In this document: positions 18,333 to 26,225 of the stretch, in pieces | Layout of the letters: the number at the start of each line of letters is the position of its first letter | Numbering within the stretch: position 1 is the first letter of the stretch | NCBI RefSeq assembly: GCF_900105025.1 | Contig: NZ_LT629759.1 | Coordinates: 992,001-1,056,000 of the forward strand | DNA: 64,000 nt | DNA from: Parafannyhessea umbonata | GTDB taxonomy: Bacteria > Actinomycetota > Coriobacteriia > Coriobacteriales > Atopobiaceae | Direction: 5' to 3' | Program-made: the position numbers and the translations under genes | Notes under the pieces: generated by a model | What the model was told of the DNA's origin: nothing | Seen by the model: only the letters and a program-made list of their open reading frames with translations | Database searches by the model: none

Positions 18333-18905
18333 CTATAGCCCGCGCGCGTCGCTTATCGGCCAGAAAATGAACAGCGCCCTCGAGGATACCTTACTTGTGC
18401 TCACGGGCCCAAAGTACCTTGAGTCGAGCGAGTTCGTCCTGTTGTCGCCCATGACCCAGATGCAGCCGTCCGGCACCTTGTACGGATATGCAATTGCCTC
18501 GCCAAGGATGCTGGACTGCTGCTCGAGCGGGTAGGTGGGCCTGTCGAGCACATACGGCTCGTCCAGCTGCTTTCCGTCCACGTACACGTGGCCGTCCTTA
18601 AGGTCAACCGTCTGCCCACCCGTCGCGATGACCCTCTTGATGAGCGTCGTGCCGGGCTTCTCGGGGTCGTCGAACGTAACCACGTCCCCGCGCCTCGGCG
18701 TCGAGCCCCGGTAGGTGACCTTCTCGCCCACCAGGCGGTCCCCCTCCTGGATGGTCTCGAGCATCGAGCCGGACGGAACGATGTACACCTCCGCCACGAA
18801 CGTGCGCACCAGAAGCGCAAGCGCCACGCCCACGGCAATCGTGATGACCCAGTCGAGCCATGCGGGTAGCCTTCCGCCTCTCCGGCCGTCCTCTACCTCA
18901 GCCAT
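18333..18905 (-). CDS. lepB: Signal peptidase I
   Basis: Membrane serine protease removing Sec/Tat signal peptides. A single N-terminal membrane helix (about residues 15-35) precedes box B with catalytic Ser (VPSGSML near residue 44), box D with catalytic Lys ([11 protein letters not shown] near 85-95) and box E ([11 protein letters not shown] near 150). The 190 residues are typical of Gram-positive SPase I. The ATG at 18903-18905 was chosen over an upstream GTG because GGAGG lies nine bases before it. The gene overlaps the end of trmD by 8 bases. Confidence 0.95.
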   Translation of the reverse strand: MAEVEDGRRGGRLPAWLDWVITIAVGVALALLVRTFVAEVYIVPSGSMLETIQEGDRLVGEKVTYRGSTPRRGDVVTFDDPEKPGTTLIKRVIATGGQTVDLKDGHVYVDGKQLDEPYVLDRPTYPLEQQSSILGEAIAYPYKVPDGCIWVMGDNRTNSLDSRYFGPVSTSKVSSRALFIFWPISDARGL

Positions 18906-19647
18906 CGCACTCACCCTCCTCGCGCCGCGTCGCCTCGCGGGCGAACGCGCGCTCTTCGTCGGTCAGGGTCGCGCCGTCCAGCAGGTCCGGGCGCCAGCGG
19001 GCCGTGCGCTCGATTGAGCTTCGCCTGCGCCACGCGTCCACGGCGCCATGGTCGCCGGAGAGCAGCACGTCCGGAACGCGCCTTCCCTCGAAGTCCGCCG
19101 GGCGCGTGTACTGCGCGTACTCCAGCAGGCCGTCGCTGAACGACTCGTCCTCGGCGCTCTTCTCGTCGCCCAGGGCACCCGGCAGCAGCCTCACGACGGA
19201 GTCGATCACCACGAGCGCCGCGAGCTCGCCGCCGGTGAGCACGTAGTCGCCGAGCGAGAACACCTCGTCCGCGAGCTCGTAGGCGCGCTCGTCCATGCCC
19301 TCGTATCGGCCGCACACCAGAAGCACGCGGTCCAGCGTGGCAAGGCGTTGGGCGCACGATTCGTCGTAGCGCTTCCCGCAGGGCGAGAAGAACACGACGT
19401 GCGGCTTCGCATCGCCCCTCGAGGCGATGTCGCGCACCGCCTCGAAGATCGGAGCCGGCTTCATGAGCATGCCCTGCCCGCCGCCGAACGGCGCATCGTC
19501 CACGGTGTTATGACGGTCGTGGGTCCAGTGCCTGAGGTCGTACGCCTCGAAGTCGAGTATCCCCTTGCGCTGCGCGCGACCCATGATCGACTCGTCCAGG
19601 TAGGGTGCGAAGACCTGCGGGAACACCGAGAGCGTCTCGAACCTCAT
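18898..19647 (-). CDS. trmD: tRNA (guanine-37-N1)-methyltransferase
   Basis: SPOUT enzyme placing m1G37 in tRNA to prevent frameshifting. The trefoil-knot residues are clear: HNTVDDAPFGGGQGM, VLLVCGRYEGMDERA, SLGDYVLTGGELAA and VLLSGDHGAVD. The ATG at 19645-19647 (MRFETLSVFP) fits the family and follows GGAGGGATAGG; the frame start five codons upstream would swallow that site. It lies in rpsP-khpA-rimM-trmD-lepB. Confidence 0.97.
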   Translation of the reverse strand: MRFETLSVFPQVFAPYLDESIMGRAQRKGILDFEAYDLRHWTHDRHNTVDDAPFGGGQGMLMKPAPIFEAVRDIASRGDAKPHVVFFSPCGKRYDESCAQRLATLDRVLLVCGRYEGMDERAYELADEVFSLGDYVLTGGELAALVVIDSVVRLLPGALGDEKSAEDESFSDGLLEYAQYTRPADFEGRRVPDVLLSGDHGAVDAWRRRSSIERTARWRPDLLDGATLTDEERAFAREATRREEGECDG

Positions 19648-19648
19648 C

Positions 19649-20167
19649 CTATCCCTCCGCATCGACCAGTCCGTCCGGCGCGCTCACGTGGATGGCGCCA
19701 TCCTCGTCCGTCCCAAGGACGAACTCGTCCACCACGGGGAGCATGACCTCCCCGAAGGGGCCCATGATCGACCAGACGTCGTTCGCCGGGCCCACCATGA
19801 CCTCCTCGATTTTGCCGAGGGGGCCGATCTTCTCGTCCACGACGGACCTTCCCATGAGCCAGTCGGCGTCATGGTACTCGAAGCCCTCCGGCAGGTCGCC
19901 CACGCGGGCCAGCAGCGTCTTGCCCACGAGCGACGATGCCGCGTCGATGCCGTCCACGCCGGCGAGGCGGACCAGCTGGCCCCTGTCCCCGTCGTCCGCG
20001 GACGCGACGCTGCGCACGCGAGGACCCTTCAGCGGCGGCGGTACGACCGCGACCTCAAGGCCCTTGCGCATAAGCGAGGGAAGGCCGTGGACGGGAACCG
20101 TCACGACCTCCCCTTTCCTCCCGTGGGTCTTTACCACACGGGCTATGGCTCTGTATTCGATACGCAC
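19649..20167 (-). CDS. rimM: 16S rRNA-processing protein RimM
   Basis: Assists maturation of the 30S head and binds uS19. The N-terminal RimM beta-barrel has ARVVKTHGRKGEVVV-like residues at 9-23. The C-terminal PRC-barrel has LMGRSVVDE and PLGKIEEVM. The start is a GTG (20165-20167) with a weak Shine-Dalgarno, eight bases after khpA; translation may be coupled to the upstream gene. Confidence 0.92.
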   Translation of the reverse strand: MRIEYRAIARVVKTHGRKGEVVTVPVHGLPSLMRKGLEVAVVPPPLKGPRVRSVASADDGDRGQLVRLAGVDGIDAASSLVGKTLLARVGDLPEGFEYHDADWLMGRSVVDEKIGPLGKIEEVMVGPANDVWSIMGPFGEVMLPVVDEFVLGTDEDGAIHVSAPDGLVDAEG

Positions 20168-20174
20168 GAGACGT

Positions 20175-20483
20175 CTAGCCTAGAACCTCAACCTCTACGG
20201 AGGTGCCCACCCTCGAGCCGAGCGCACGCGCGAGCGTGCGGATGGCCTTTATGGTGCGACCCCTCCTGCCGATAATCCTTCCGGCATCCTCCTCGGCACA
20301 GGAGACCTCGATGAGCGCTGCACCCTCGCTGTCCGTAACGTCCAGCGAGACGGCGTCCTCGTTGGTCACGAGTCCGCAGACGATGTACTCAACCAGGTCC
20401 GCCACCTTATCGGAGGCAAGTTCCTCAGAGTCGTCAGAGAGCTGGTCCAGGGAATCCACGACGTCCGCGATTTCCTCGGACAC
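20175..20483 (-). CDS. khpA: KH-domain RNA-binding protein KhpA
   Basis: Small RNA-binding protein of the rpsP-rimM cluster, linked to ribosome maturation and, with KhpB, to cell elongation in Gram-positives. The single KH domain has the GxxG loop GRIIGRRGRTIKAIR at about residues 68-82. About 25 acidic N-terminal residues precede the family start (about 75-80 residues in other species). The start is GTG (20481-20483) with GGAG eight bases upstream, five bases after the rpsP stop. Confidence 0.92.
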   Translation of the reverse strand: MSEEIADVVDSLDQLSDDSEELASDKVADLVEYIVCGLVTNEDAVSLDVTDSEGAALIEVSCAEEDAGRIIGRRGRTIKAIRTLARALGSRVGTSVEVEVLG

Positions 20484-20488
20484 GATGG

Positions 20489-20809
20489 CTACTCCGCGTC
20501 CTCGGCGGCAGCAGCGGCCTTGGCGGCAGCCTTCTTGGAGAGCTTCTGCTTCTTCTCGGGAGCGGGAGCGTCGCTGCGGGCGATGTCAATCAGGTGAGCG
20601 ACGGCGTTGCTGGGCTGGGCGCCCTTGGCGACCCACTCGTCGATCTTCTCGAGGTCGAGGTCGATGGTCTTCGGGGTGGTCAGCGGGTTGTAGCGACCAA
20701 CGAGCTCGATGTAACGACCATCGCGGGGCATGCGGCCGTCGGCGACGACGACGCGGTAGTACGGACGCTTCTTTGCACCGTGACGGGCGAGACGAATCTT
20801 AACTGCCAA
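20489..20809 (-). CDS. rpsP: 30S ribosomal protein bS16
   Basis: Small-subunit protein. [24 protein letters not shown] and [10 protein letters not shown]-like (here [12 protein letters not shown]) are diagnostic. The C-terminus has a Lys/Ala-rich tail. The start codon is TTG (20807-20809) with AAAGGAG seven bases upstream. It is the first gene of a transcript that seems to run through khpA-rimM-trmD-lepB-glyQ-glyS-DUF299. Confidence 0.97.
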   Translation of the reverse strand: MAVKIRLARHGAKKRPYYRVVVADGRMPRDGRYIELVGRYNPLTTPKTIDLDLEKIDEWVAKGAQPSNAVAHLIDIARSDAPAPEKKQKLSKKAAAKAAAAAEDAE

Positions 20810-20885
20810 AACAAAACTCCTTTACATAGGCGGCGCCGGGGTCAGATGAGTTTGTGCGCCGCATAGCCGCAATTAGCGACTCTAC

Positions 20886-20913
20886 ATTCTACGACACCGC
20901 CCTGACGTATCAA
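20886..20913 (-). promoter_or_regulatory. Promoter of the rpsP operon
   Basis: TTGATA (20908-20913) and TAGAAT (20886-20891) on the minus strand are separated by 16 bases, about 77 bases before the rpsP TTG. The pair lies inside a wider 7-bp inverted repeat (CGACACC / GGTGTCG) at about 20892-20920, which could be an operator. On the plus strand the repeat is followed by TTTTTG, but no plus-strand gene lies upstream. Confidence 0.65.
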
Positions 20914-20973
20914 GGTGTCGTTTTTGTGAACCTTGCGCGCCAATTGTGCAGTGCCTTTGACGGGGAACGCTAT

Positions 20974-20988
20974 TTAAGGCGGCCTTAA
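20974..20988. promoter_or_regulatory. 15-bp perfect dyad upstream of the two-component operon
   Basis: TTAAGGC-G-GCCTTAA is a perfect palindrome about 57 bases before the response-regulator start and 12 bases before a TATATT box. It lies where a -35 element would be expected, so it may bind a regulator. OmpR-family regulators often bind their own promoter, but usually direct repeats, so the ligand is unknown. Confidence 0.45.
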
Positions 20989-20999
20989 GACTCGCTCGC

Positions 21000-21005
21000 T
21001 ATATT
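21000..21005 (+). promoter_or_regulatory. Candidate -10 box of the two-component operon
   Basis: TATATT on the plus strand lies 40 bases before the response-regulator ATG. No good -35 is present; the palindrome at 20974-20988 occupies that place, as expected for an activator-dependent promoter. Confidence 0.4.
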
Positions 21006-21044
21006 GCACCCAACAATAGGATTTCAGAAACCCAAGGAGGCCCC

Positions 21045-21728
21045 ATGAACATACTTGTCGTGGAGGACGAGAGAAACCTCGCCGACGCCATCGTTCGCAT
21101 CGTGTCTGACGCCGGATTCAACTGCGAGGCCGTGTACGACGGCAACGCCGGCCTCACCTCCGCGGAGAGCGGCCTGTACGACGCCGTCATCATGGATGTC
21201 ATGCTCCCCGGCATGGACGGCATCCAGATCGTGCGCGAGCTCCGCCACCAGGGCAACTCCATCCCCGTGCTCATGCTCACGGCCCGCACGTCCACCTCGG
21301 ACAAGGTCGAGGGCCTCGACGCCGGCGCGGACGACTACATGACGAAGCCGTTCGAGGCAGCGGAACTTCTCGCCCGCCTCCGCGCCCTCACGCGCCGTCA
21401 GGGCGACGTCGTGATCGACACCGTGACCTTCGCGGACCTCACGCTCGACCTCGAGACGCACGACCTCTCGTGCGACGGGCGAGAAGTGCATCTCTCGGGC
21501 AAGGAGTTCGAGGTCCTGAAGATGCTCATGAGCTCCAACGCGCGCGTCGTCTCGAAGCAGGACCTCCTCACCCGCGTGTGGGGCGCCGACGCCGACGCGT
21601 CCGAGAACTCCGTCGAGGCGTACATCTCGTTTTTGCGCAAGAAGCTCACGCACGTGCACTCCAAGGTGCAGATCACGACACTGCGCATGCTTGGCTACCG
21701 CCTCGAGGCGTTTGACGTCCAAGAGTAG
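21045..21728 (+). CDS. OmpR/PhoB-family response regulator
   Basis: DNA-binding response regulator. The receiver domain (1-115) has E7/D8, phospho-acceptor D51 in IMDVMLPGMDG, T79 in MLTART and K101 in TKPF. The C-terminal winged helix (about 128-222) has LSGKEFEVLKMLM, VSKQDLLTRVWG and ENSVEAYISFLRKKL. The ATG follows AAGGAGG by four bases. The partner kinase starts 12 bases downstream. The sensed signal cannot be told from sequence; such pairs in this lineage often act on envelope or transport genes. It faces away from the rpsP operon. Confidence 0.93.
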   Translation: MNILVVEDERNLADAIVRIVSDAGFNCEAVYDGNAGLTSAESGLYDAVIMDVMLPGMDGIQIVRELRHQGNSIPVLMLTARTSTSDKVEGLDAGADDYMTKPFEAAELLARLRALTRRQGDVVIDTVTFADLTLDLETHDLSCDGREVHLSGKEFEVLKMLMSSNARVVSKQDLLTRVWGADADASENSVEAYISFLRKKLTHVHSKVQITTLRMLGYRLEAFDVQE

Positions 21729-21740
21729 CGTCGGTGCACC

Positions 21741-22985
21741 ATGCTCAAGAAGCTCAAGAGGAAGTTCGTAGCCATCGTCACGACGCTCGCGGGGCTCGTC
21801 CTCGCGGGCGTCCTTGCGATGTCGCTCTACTCAGCCTACGTCAACCAACAGGGTCTCATCAAGGACGCCCTCGACCGCAACCTCGAGGGGTCAACCGAGG
21901 CGGTCCCCGTCATCGGCGCCGCGCGAAAGAGCGAAGCCGGCACCAAGCACCGCTCCAACATGCTTGCGCTCACCGTGGAGATATCGCAGAGCGGCGTCGT
22001 CCTCGAGTCGAGCGACGACAACGTGAGCATAAACGGCCCCGTGCTCGAGAAGGTTGTGGATCAGGCGCTCGAGGCGTCCTCGAACCACGGGAGCCTTCCC
22101 GAGTACCACGTGTCGTGGAAGTCGGCCACCACGGGCTCCGGCACCACCCGAATCGCCATCGTGGACACGACCGCCGTGGACGACACGTTCCACAACGCCT
22201 TCGTTCGCAACATCGAGATCATCGCACTGGGCATACTGGTCCTGCTCGGCATCTCGTGGAAACTCGCGGACTGGGCGCTCGCGCCCGTCCAGCGCGCGTG
22301 GGACCAGCAGCGCCGCTTCGTGTCCGACGCGTCGCACGAGCTGAAGACCCCGCTTGCCGTAATCCTCGCCAACACGCAGATTCTCCAACGCGACAAGGCC
22401 CTCCCCGCGGACACCAGGCGCTGGGTGGACAGCACGGCCGAGGAGGCCGGCCACATGAAGACGCTCGTAAACGACCTTCTGCAGCTCGCGCGCGCCGACG
22501 AGAGCATCGCCGGCACCGCGGACATCCTGAAGCGCACCGACGTCGACCTCTCTGAAATCGTGAGCTCCGCCGCCCTCGAGTTCGACGCCGTCGCGTTCGA
22601 GCGCGGGACGTCCGTGGAGGATTCCGTCACCGAGGGCGTGCACGTGCAGGGCGACGCGGACTGGCTGCGCCGCATGGTCCGCATCCTTATCGACAACGCC
22701 GTGAAGTACGCCGCCGTGGGCACCACCGTCAAGGTGACCCTCGAGCAACGGAGCAAGGGCTGCCGGCTGACGGTGAACAACCAGGGACCCACGATCCCCG
22801 CGGAGGACCTGCCGCACGTCTTCGAGCGGTTCTACCGCTCCGACAAGGCGCGCACCCGCGACGGCGGCGCCGGCGGCTTCGGCCTGGGCCTCGCGATCGC
22901 GAAGTCCACCGTCGACGCGCACGGCGGCTCCATCCAGTGCACGAGTGACGAGAAGAGCGGTACCACGTTCACGGTGACCCTCTAG
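21741..22985 (+). CDS. Membrane sensor histidine kinase
   Basis: Partner kinase of the preceding regulator. It has a membrane helix at about residues 10-32, an extracytoplasmic sensor of about 125 residues with no recognised fold, and a second helix at about 157-174. The HisKA domain has H199 in FVSDASHELKTPL, and the HATPase_c domain has N319 in ILIDNAVKYA, the FERFYRSD box at 361-368 and G-box GFGLGLAIAK at 379-388. There is no clear HAMP. The ATG at 21741 has a weak Shine-Dalgarno and is probably coupled to the regulator gene. The interval 22986-23181 downstream shows only the dinB promoter region. Confidence 0.92.
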   Translation: MLKKLKRKFVAIVTTLAGLVLAGVLAMSLYSAYVNQQGLIKDALDRNLEGSTEAVPVIGAARKSEAGTKHRSNMLALTVEISQSGVVLESSDDNVSINGPVLEKVVDQALEASSNHGSLPEYHVSWKSATTGSGTTRIAIVDTTAVDDTFHNAFVRNIEIIALGILVLLGISWKLADWALAPVQRAWDQQRRFVSDASHELKTPLAVILANTQILQRDKALPADTRRWVDSTAEEAGHMKTLVNDLLQLARADESIAGTADILKRTDVDLSEIVSSAALEFDAVAFERGTSVEDSVTEGVHVQGDADWLRRMVRILIDNAVKYAAVGTTVKVTLEQRSKGCRLTVNNQGPTIPAEDLPHVFERFYRSDKARTRDGGAGGFGLGLAIAKSTVDAHGGSIQCTSDEKSGTTFTVTL

Positions 22986-23113
22986 GGCGCGATGCGTCGT
23001 CCTTCTCGCCTACATGGCATGCCTATGCCCCATCGCCCGATCGTGCGTCACCCCAAGCGTGCAGTCGCGCGGCCCGGCTTCCTCCCCTCGCGGGCGGCGG
23101 CCTGGCCGTGGCC

Positions 23114-23119
23114 TATAAT
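23114..23119 (+). promoter_or_regulatory. Candidate -10 box of dinB
   Basis: A perfect TATAAT on the plus strand lies 63 bases before the dinB GTG in a very GC-rich gap. No good -35 and no recognisable SOS box (LexA site) are visible near it. Confidence 0.4.
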
Positions 23120-23181
23120 CTGCGCAGTGACGGGAGCGATCGTCGCCGCGCGCGGGCGCGGCGCGAGCGGAGGGAGGCGCG

Positions 23182-24459
23182 GTGACAACGTCCATGACAG
23201 AGTGGTCGGGGCCTGCCATAGGCCTGCTCGACCTTGACGCGTTCTTTGCGTCCGTGGAGCAGCTCGACCATCCGCAGTGGCGCGGCAAGCCAGTCATCGT
23301 GGGCGGATCGCCGGAGCGGCGAGGCGTCGTCTCGACCGCGTCGTACGAGGCCAGGCGCTTTGGCGTGCACTCTGCCATGCCCTCGTACCAGGCGAAGCGT
23401 CTGTGCCCGGACGCCATCTGGACGCAGGGGCACTTCGATCGCTACCGCCAGATGTCCGCACGGGTGATGCAGACGATCCTGGACGAGACGCCGCTCGTGG
23501 AGCAGGTCTCGATCGACGAGGCGTTCTTCGACGTGACGCCCGGACGCTTCTCGCGCGAGAGCCCCATCGCCATCTGCCGGCGCATCCAGGGCCGCGTGGC
23601 TGAGCTAGGCGTCACCTGCTCCATAGGCCTTGGCACCAGCAAGACCGTCGCGAAGATCGCGTCCGAGCGCCAGAAGCCGCGCGGCATGACCGTGGTTCTG
23701 CCTGGGACTGAGGCGGCGTTTTTGGCGCCGTTGCCCGTTTCTGCCATGAGCGGCGTCGGCAAGGCGACGGAGGCGCGGCTGAGGCAGATGGGCGTCGCCA
23801 CGCTGGGACAGCTCGCGCGCCAGGACCCGGAGCGCATGCGCCGAGCGCTTGGCGTCGCGGGACCGAGCCTCGTCACGCGCGCCGCGGGCCGCGAGGTGTC
23901 GCGCGTGCGCGAGCGCGCGAAGCCGGAGGCCGCGAAATCGGTGTCGAACGAGCGCACGTTCGCGCACGACCTGACGACGCGCGAGGACGTTGCCGCCGCC
24001 GTGCGCATGGTGAGCCAGATGGTAGGCACGCGCCTGAGGTCGAAGGGGCTGCGCGGCCACCAGGTGACGCTGAAGCTGAAGTTCTCGTACGACAAGACGC
24101 GCACCGCTCAGCGCCAGCTTGACGCCCCCACGGACGACGAGCACGTCTTCGGCGCCCAGGCGCTGCGCCTGCTGGACGACGTCTGGCACGAAGGCACGCC
24201 CGTCCGCCTGGTGGGCGTGGGCGTGAGCGGCTTTGGCCCCGAGGCGCCCCGCCAGCGACAGCTCGAGCTCTTCTCGCCCGAAGCGGGCGAGAATGACGAG
24301 GCCACGGCGCCGGGAAGACACCGTGACCTCAGGGCGCTCTCCGTCGCGGCGGACGAGGTGCGCTCGCGCTTTGGGAAGGGGTCGCTGAGCCTTGGGTCCG
24401 AGCTCAGGCTGAGGGAGTCCGCCTCTGACACCGCCCCCATGAACAAGGAAGCGGACTAG
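23182..24459 (+). CDS. dinB: DNA polymerase IV (Y family)
   Basis: Error-prone translesion polymerase. Catalytic acidic residues are in GLLDLDAFFASVEQ (D17, D19) and SIDEAFFDVT. The helix-hairpin-helix SGVGKATEARLRQMG is in the thumb, and the little-finger domain follows. A beta-clamp-binding motif QLELF occurs after the little finger, then a polar tail of about 65 residues. The start is GTG (23182) with GGAGG four bases upstream; an ATG four codons later is possible. The stop overlaps the convergent rsfS stop by 4 bases. Confidence 0.95.
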   Translation: MTTSMTEWSGPAIGLLDLDAFFASVEQLDHPQWRGKPVIVGGSPERRGVVSTASYEARRFGVHSAMPSYQAKRLCPDAIWTQGHFDRYRQMSARVMQTILDETPLVEQVSIDEAFFDVTPGRFSRESPIAICRRIQGRVAELGVTCSIGLGTSKTVAKIASERQKPRGMTVVLPGTEAAFLAPLPVSAMSGVGKATEARLRQMGVATLGQLARQDPERMRRALGVAGPSLVTRAAGREVSRVRERAKPEAAKSVSNERTFAHDLTTREDVAAAVRMVSQMVGTRLRSKGLRGHQVTLKLKFSYDKTRTAQRQLDAPTDDEHVFGAQALRLLDDVWHEGTPVRLVGVGVSGFGPEAPRQRQLELFSPEAGENDEATAPGRHRDLRALSVAADEVRSRFGKGSLSLGSELRLRESASDTAPMNKEAD

Positions 24460-24827
24460 CGAGCGGCCTCGCCCTCCAGGCCCAGCTCCACGCGCGGGGC
24501 GTCTCCCCACAGGCACTCCAGCCGGTAGTAGTCGCGAGCCTCCGGCTTGAAGACGTGCACCACGAGCGCGCCGTAGTCCATGAGCACCCAGGACGAGCCG
24601 CCGCGGCCCTCCGTGGACACGGGCTTCTCGCCGCACTCGGCGGCCAGGCGCGTCTTGACCTCCTCGGTCACCGCGTCCAGCTGAGGGTTGTTCTGCACCG
24701 TGCAGATGAGGAAGTAGTCGCACACGTCCGTCGCGTGCCTCAGGTCCAGAAGCACGATGTCCGTTGCCTTCTTGTCGTCCGCGGCGGTCGCGGCCGCCTT
24801 CGCAAGCTCGAGCGATGTAACCGTCAT
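24456..24827 (-). CDS. rsfS: Ribosomal silencing factor RsfS
   Basis: Binds uL14 and blocks 30S-50S joining when nutrients are scarce. The 123 residues match the family: ATDIVLLDLRHATDVCDYFLICT near residue 18, then STEGRGGSSWVLMDYGALVVHVF. The last gene of obgE-proB-nadD-yqeK-rsfS, five bases after yqeK; the ATG follows GGAAGG. Convergent with dinB. Confidence 0.95.
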   Translation of the reverse strand: MTVTSLELAKAAATAADDKKATDIVLLDLRHATDVCDYFLICTVQNNPQLDAVTEEVKTRLAAECGEKPVSTEGRGGSSWVLMDYGALVVHVFKPEARDYYRLECLWGDAPRVELGLEGEAAR

Positions 24828-24832
24828 GTTGC

Positions 24833-25477
24833 CTACCTTCCGGCCGGGGCGTCTGACCCGGCCCTCGCCCTCCTCAGGGCGATCTCGTTGTATATGTCAA
24901 GCGTACCCGGATACAGGTAGCGCCTGGTTTCCACCACGTACGTGATTCCCCCGCAGAACGAGTTCCAGAACACGTCGTCCAGGGAGGCTTTGCCCACCAT
25001 GTCGCGCGTCTCTTGGATGCCAACGCTTCCCGTGCGCAGGGGCTCGATGCCGTCCGCCACGAACACCACCTCGTCCAGGGGCGTCATGTCAACGGCTGCC
25101 GTCGTGTGGCGCGCGATCGCCTGGAACACCTCAGGCGGAAGCTTTGGGTAGAGCGCCGGCAGCTCGCGCGCGGCCACGACGCCGTGAAGCAGCGGCCTCA
25201 CCAGGTCGAGATCGACCCCGAATTCGATCCCCAGCTCGCGCGCACGCCGCACGAGCTCGTCATCCGGCACCACCTTGTCCCAGTCGTGCAGGATGCCGGC
25301 GACACGCGCGAGGAACGGGTCCACGTCGTAGCGCAGCGCAAGGGACTCCGCGCACCGCGCGACGGAAAGCGAGTGCGCAAGGCGGCGCGGCTTCACGGCG
25401 CTCATGCGGTCCGTCAGGTCCGACTCGAGCCTCCCTATGCAGGATAGCTGGTCACGTGTGTACTCTGCCCTTCTCAT
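24833..25477 (-). CDS. yqeK: YqeK-type HD-domain Ap4A hydrolase
   Basis: Members cleave diadenosine tetraphosphate to two ADP (shown for Bacillus and Staphylococcus YqeK). The HD pair is in AGILHDWDK; an upstream His (AHSLSVARCAE) and downstream AIARHTTAA and VFVADGIEP supply further ligands. Length 214. The ATG at 25475-25477 lies four bases after the nadD stop and is preferred to the frame start at 25519, which would overlap nadD by 38 bases. The nadD-yqeK-rsfS order is standard in Firmicutes and Actinobacteria. Confidence 0.9.
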   Translation of the reverse strand: MRRAEYTRDQLSCIGRLESDLTDRMSAVKPRRLAHSLSVARCAESLALRYDVDPFLARVAGILHDWDKVVPDDELVRRARELGIEFGVDLDLVRPLLHGVVAARELPALYPKLPPEVFQAIARHTTAAVDMTPLDEVVFVADGIEPLRTGSVGIQETRDMVGKASLDDVFWNSFCGGITYVVETRRYLYPGTLDIYNEIALRRARAGSDAPAGR

Positions 25478-25481
25478 CTGT

Positions 25482-26216
25482 CTACTCACGACCTTCCGTT
25501 GGCTTGGAGCCATAGCCAAGCTGGCTCGCGCCGTACAGCTGGTGCTTGTGTATGTACCCCGTAACGGCGTCCGGAGTCAGGTACCTGAGGCTCTGCCCAT
25601 GGCGCACGCGCTCGCGCAGGTAGCTGGAAGAAATCGCCAGCGCCGGCACCTCAAGGTACGTCACGTCGAAGCGTATGCCCGACTCCTCGATCGCCCGCTG
25701 CGCGTGCGATAGGTCGTATCCGGGCCGCGTTGCGCCCACGAGGTGCGCAAGCCTGCTCAGGCGCTCCGCGTCACGCCAGCGCACGATATCCGCTATGGCG
25801 TCGGCGCCGGTAATGAAGTAAATCTCCACGTTCTCCGGGTAGATGGCGCGCAGGCGCTCCAGCGTGTCCGCCGTGTACGTGATCCCCGCACGGTCCACCT
25901 CGAAGCGACTTGCGAGGAAGTGCGGGTTGTCCGCCGTCGCAAGGAGCGTCATCGCATAGCGGTCCTCGCCTTCGGACACCTGCTTGTCCTGCTTGAACGC
26001 GGGGCGTCCGGCCGGCATGAACACGACGGTGTCCAGTTCGAGGTCGTCGAACGCCTGCTCCGCCGCAACCAGGTGGCCGTTGTGGATGGGGTCGAACGTG
26101 CCGCCCATCACGCCAAGCCTGTACGCGCGGCCCGGCTCCTGCCCGAGCATGGGCAGGTCGCCACGTCTCACGACGTCCGCTGCCACGCGCTCTATCTCGT
26201 CGATGCTCAGTCCCAT
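25482..26216 (-). CDS. nadD: Nicotinate-nucleotide adenylyltransferase
   Basis: Makes deamido-NAD from nicotinate mononucleotide and ATP. Nucleotidyltransferase motifs GGTFDPIHNGHL (near residue 37) and ISSSYLRERV (near 207) are present. About 30 residues precede the family core and about 15 follow it. The ATG at 26214-26216 has AGGGGG five bases upstream and is chosen over a GTG two codons earlier. It follows proB by 9 bases. Confidence 0.95.
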   Translation of the reverse strand: MGLSIDEIERVAADVVRRGDLPMLGQEPGRAYRLGVMGGTFDPIHNGHLVAAEQAFDDLELDTVVFMPAGRPAFKQDKQVSEGEDRYAMTLLATADNPHFLASRFEVDRAGITYTADTLERLRAIYPENVEIYFITGADAIADIVRWRDAERLSRLAHLVGATRPGYDLSHAQRAIEESGIRFDVTYLEVPALAISSSYLRERVRHGQSLRYLTPDAVTGYIHKHQLYGASQLGYGSKPTEGRE

Positions 26217-26225
26217 TGGCACCCC

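Noticed and set aside
18898-18914. Longer lepB start at an in-frame GTG
   Set aside because: The GTG lies almost on the Shine-Dalgarno (GGAGG one base before it); the ATG at 18903-18905 has proper spacing.
20892-20925. Plus-strand intrinsic terminator (CGACACC/GGTGTCG followed by TTTTTG)
   Set aside because: No plus-strand gene lies upstream and the repeat overlaps the rpsP promoter, so an operator or chance dyad is more likely.
23000-23181. SOS box or small gene before dinB
   Set aside because: No LexA-like CGAACnnnnGTTCG or CTG-N10-CAG site and no convincing open frame with a Shine-Dalgarno; only a TATAAT box stands out.
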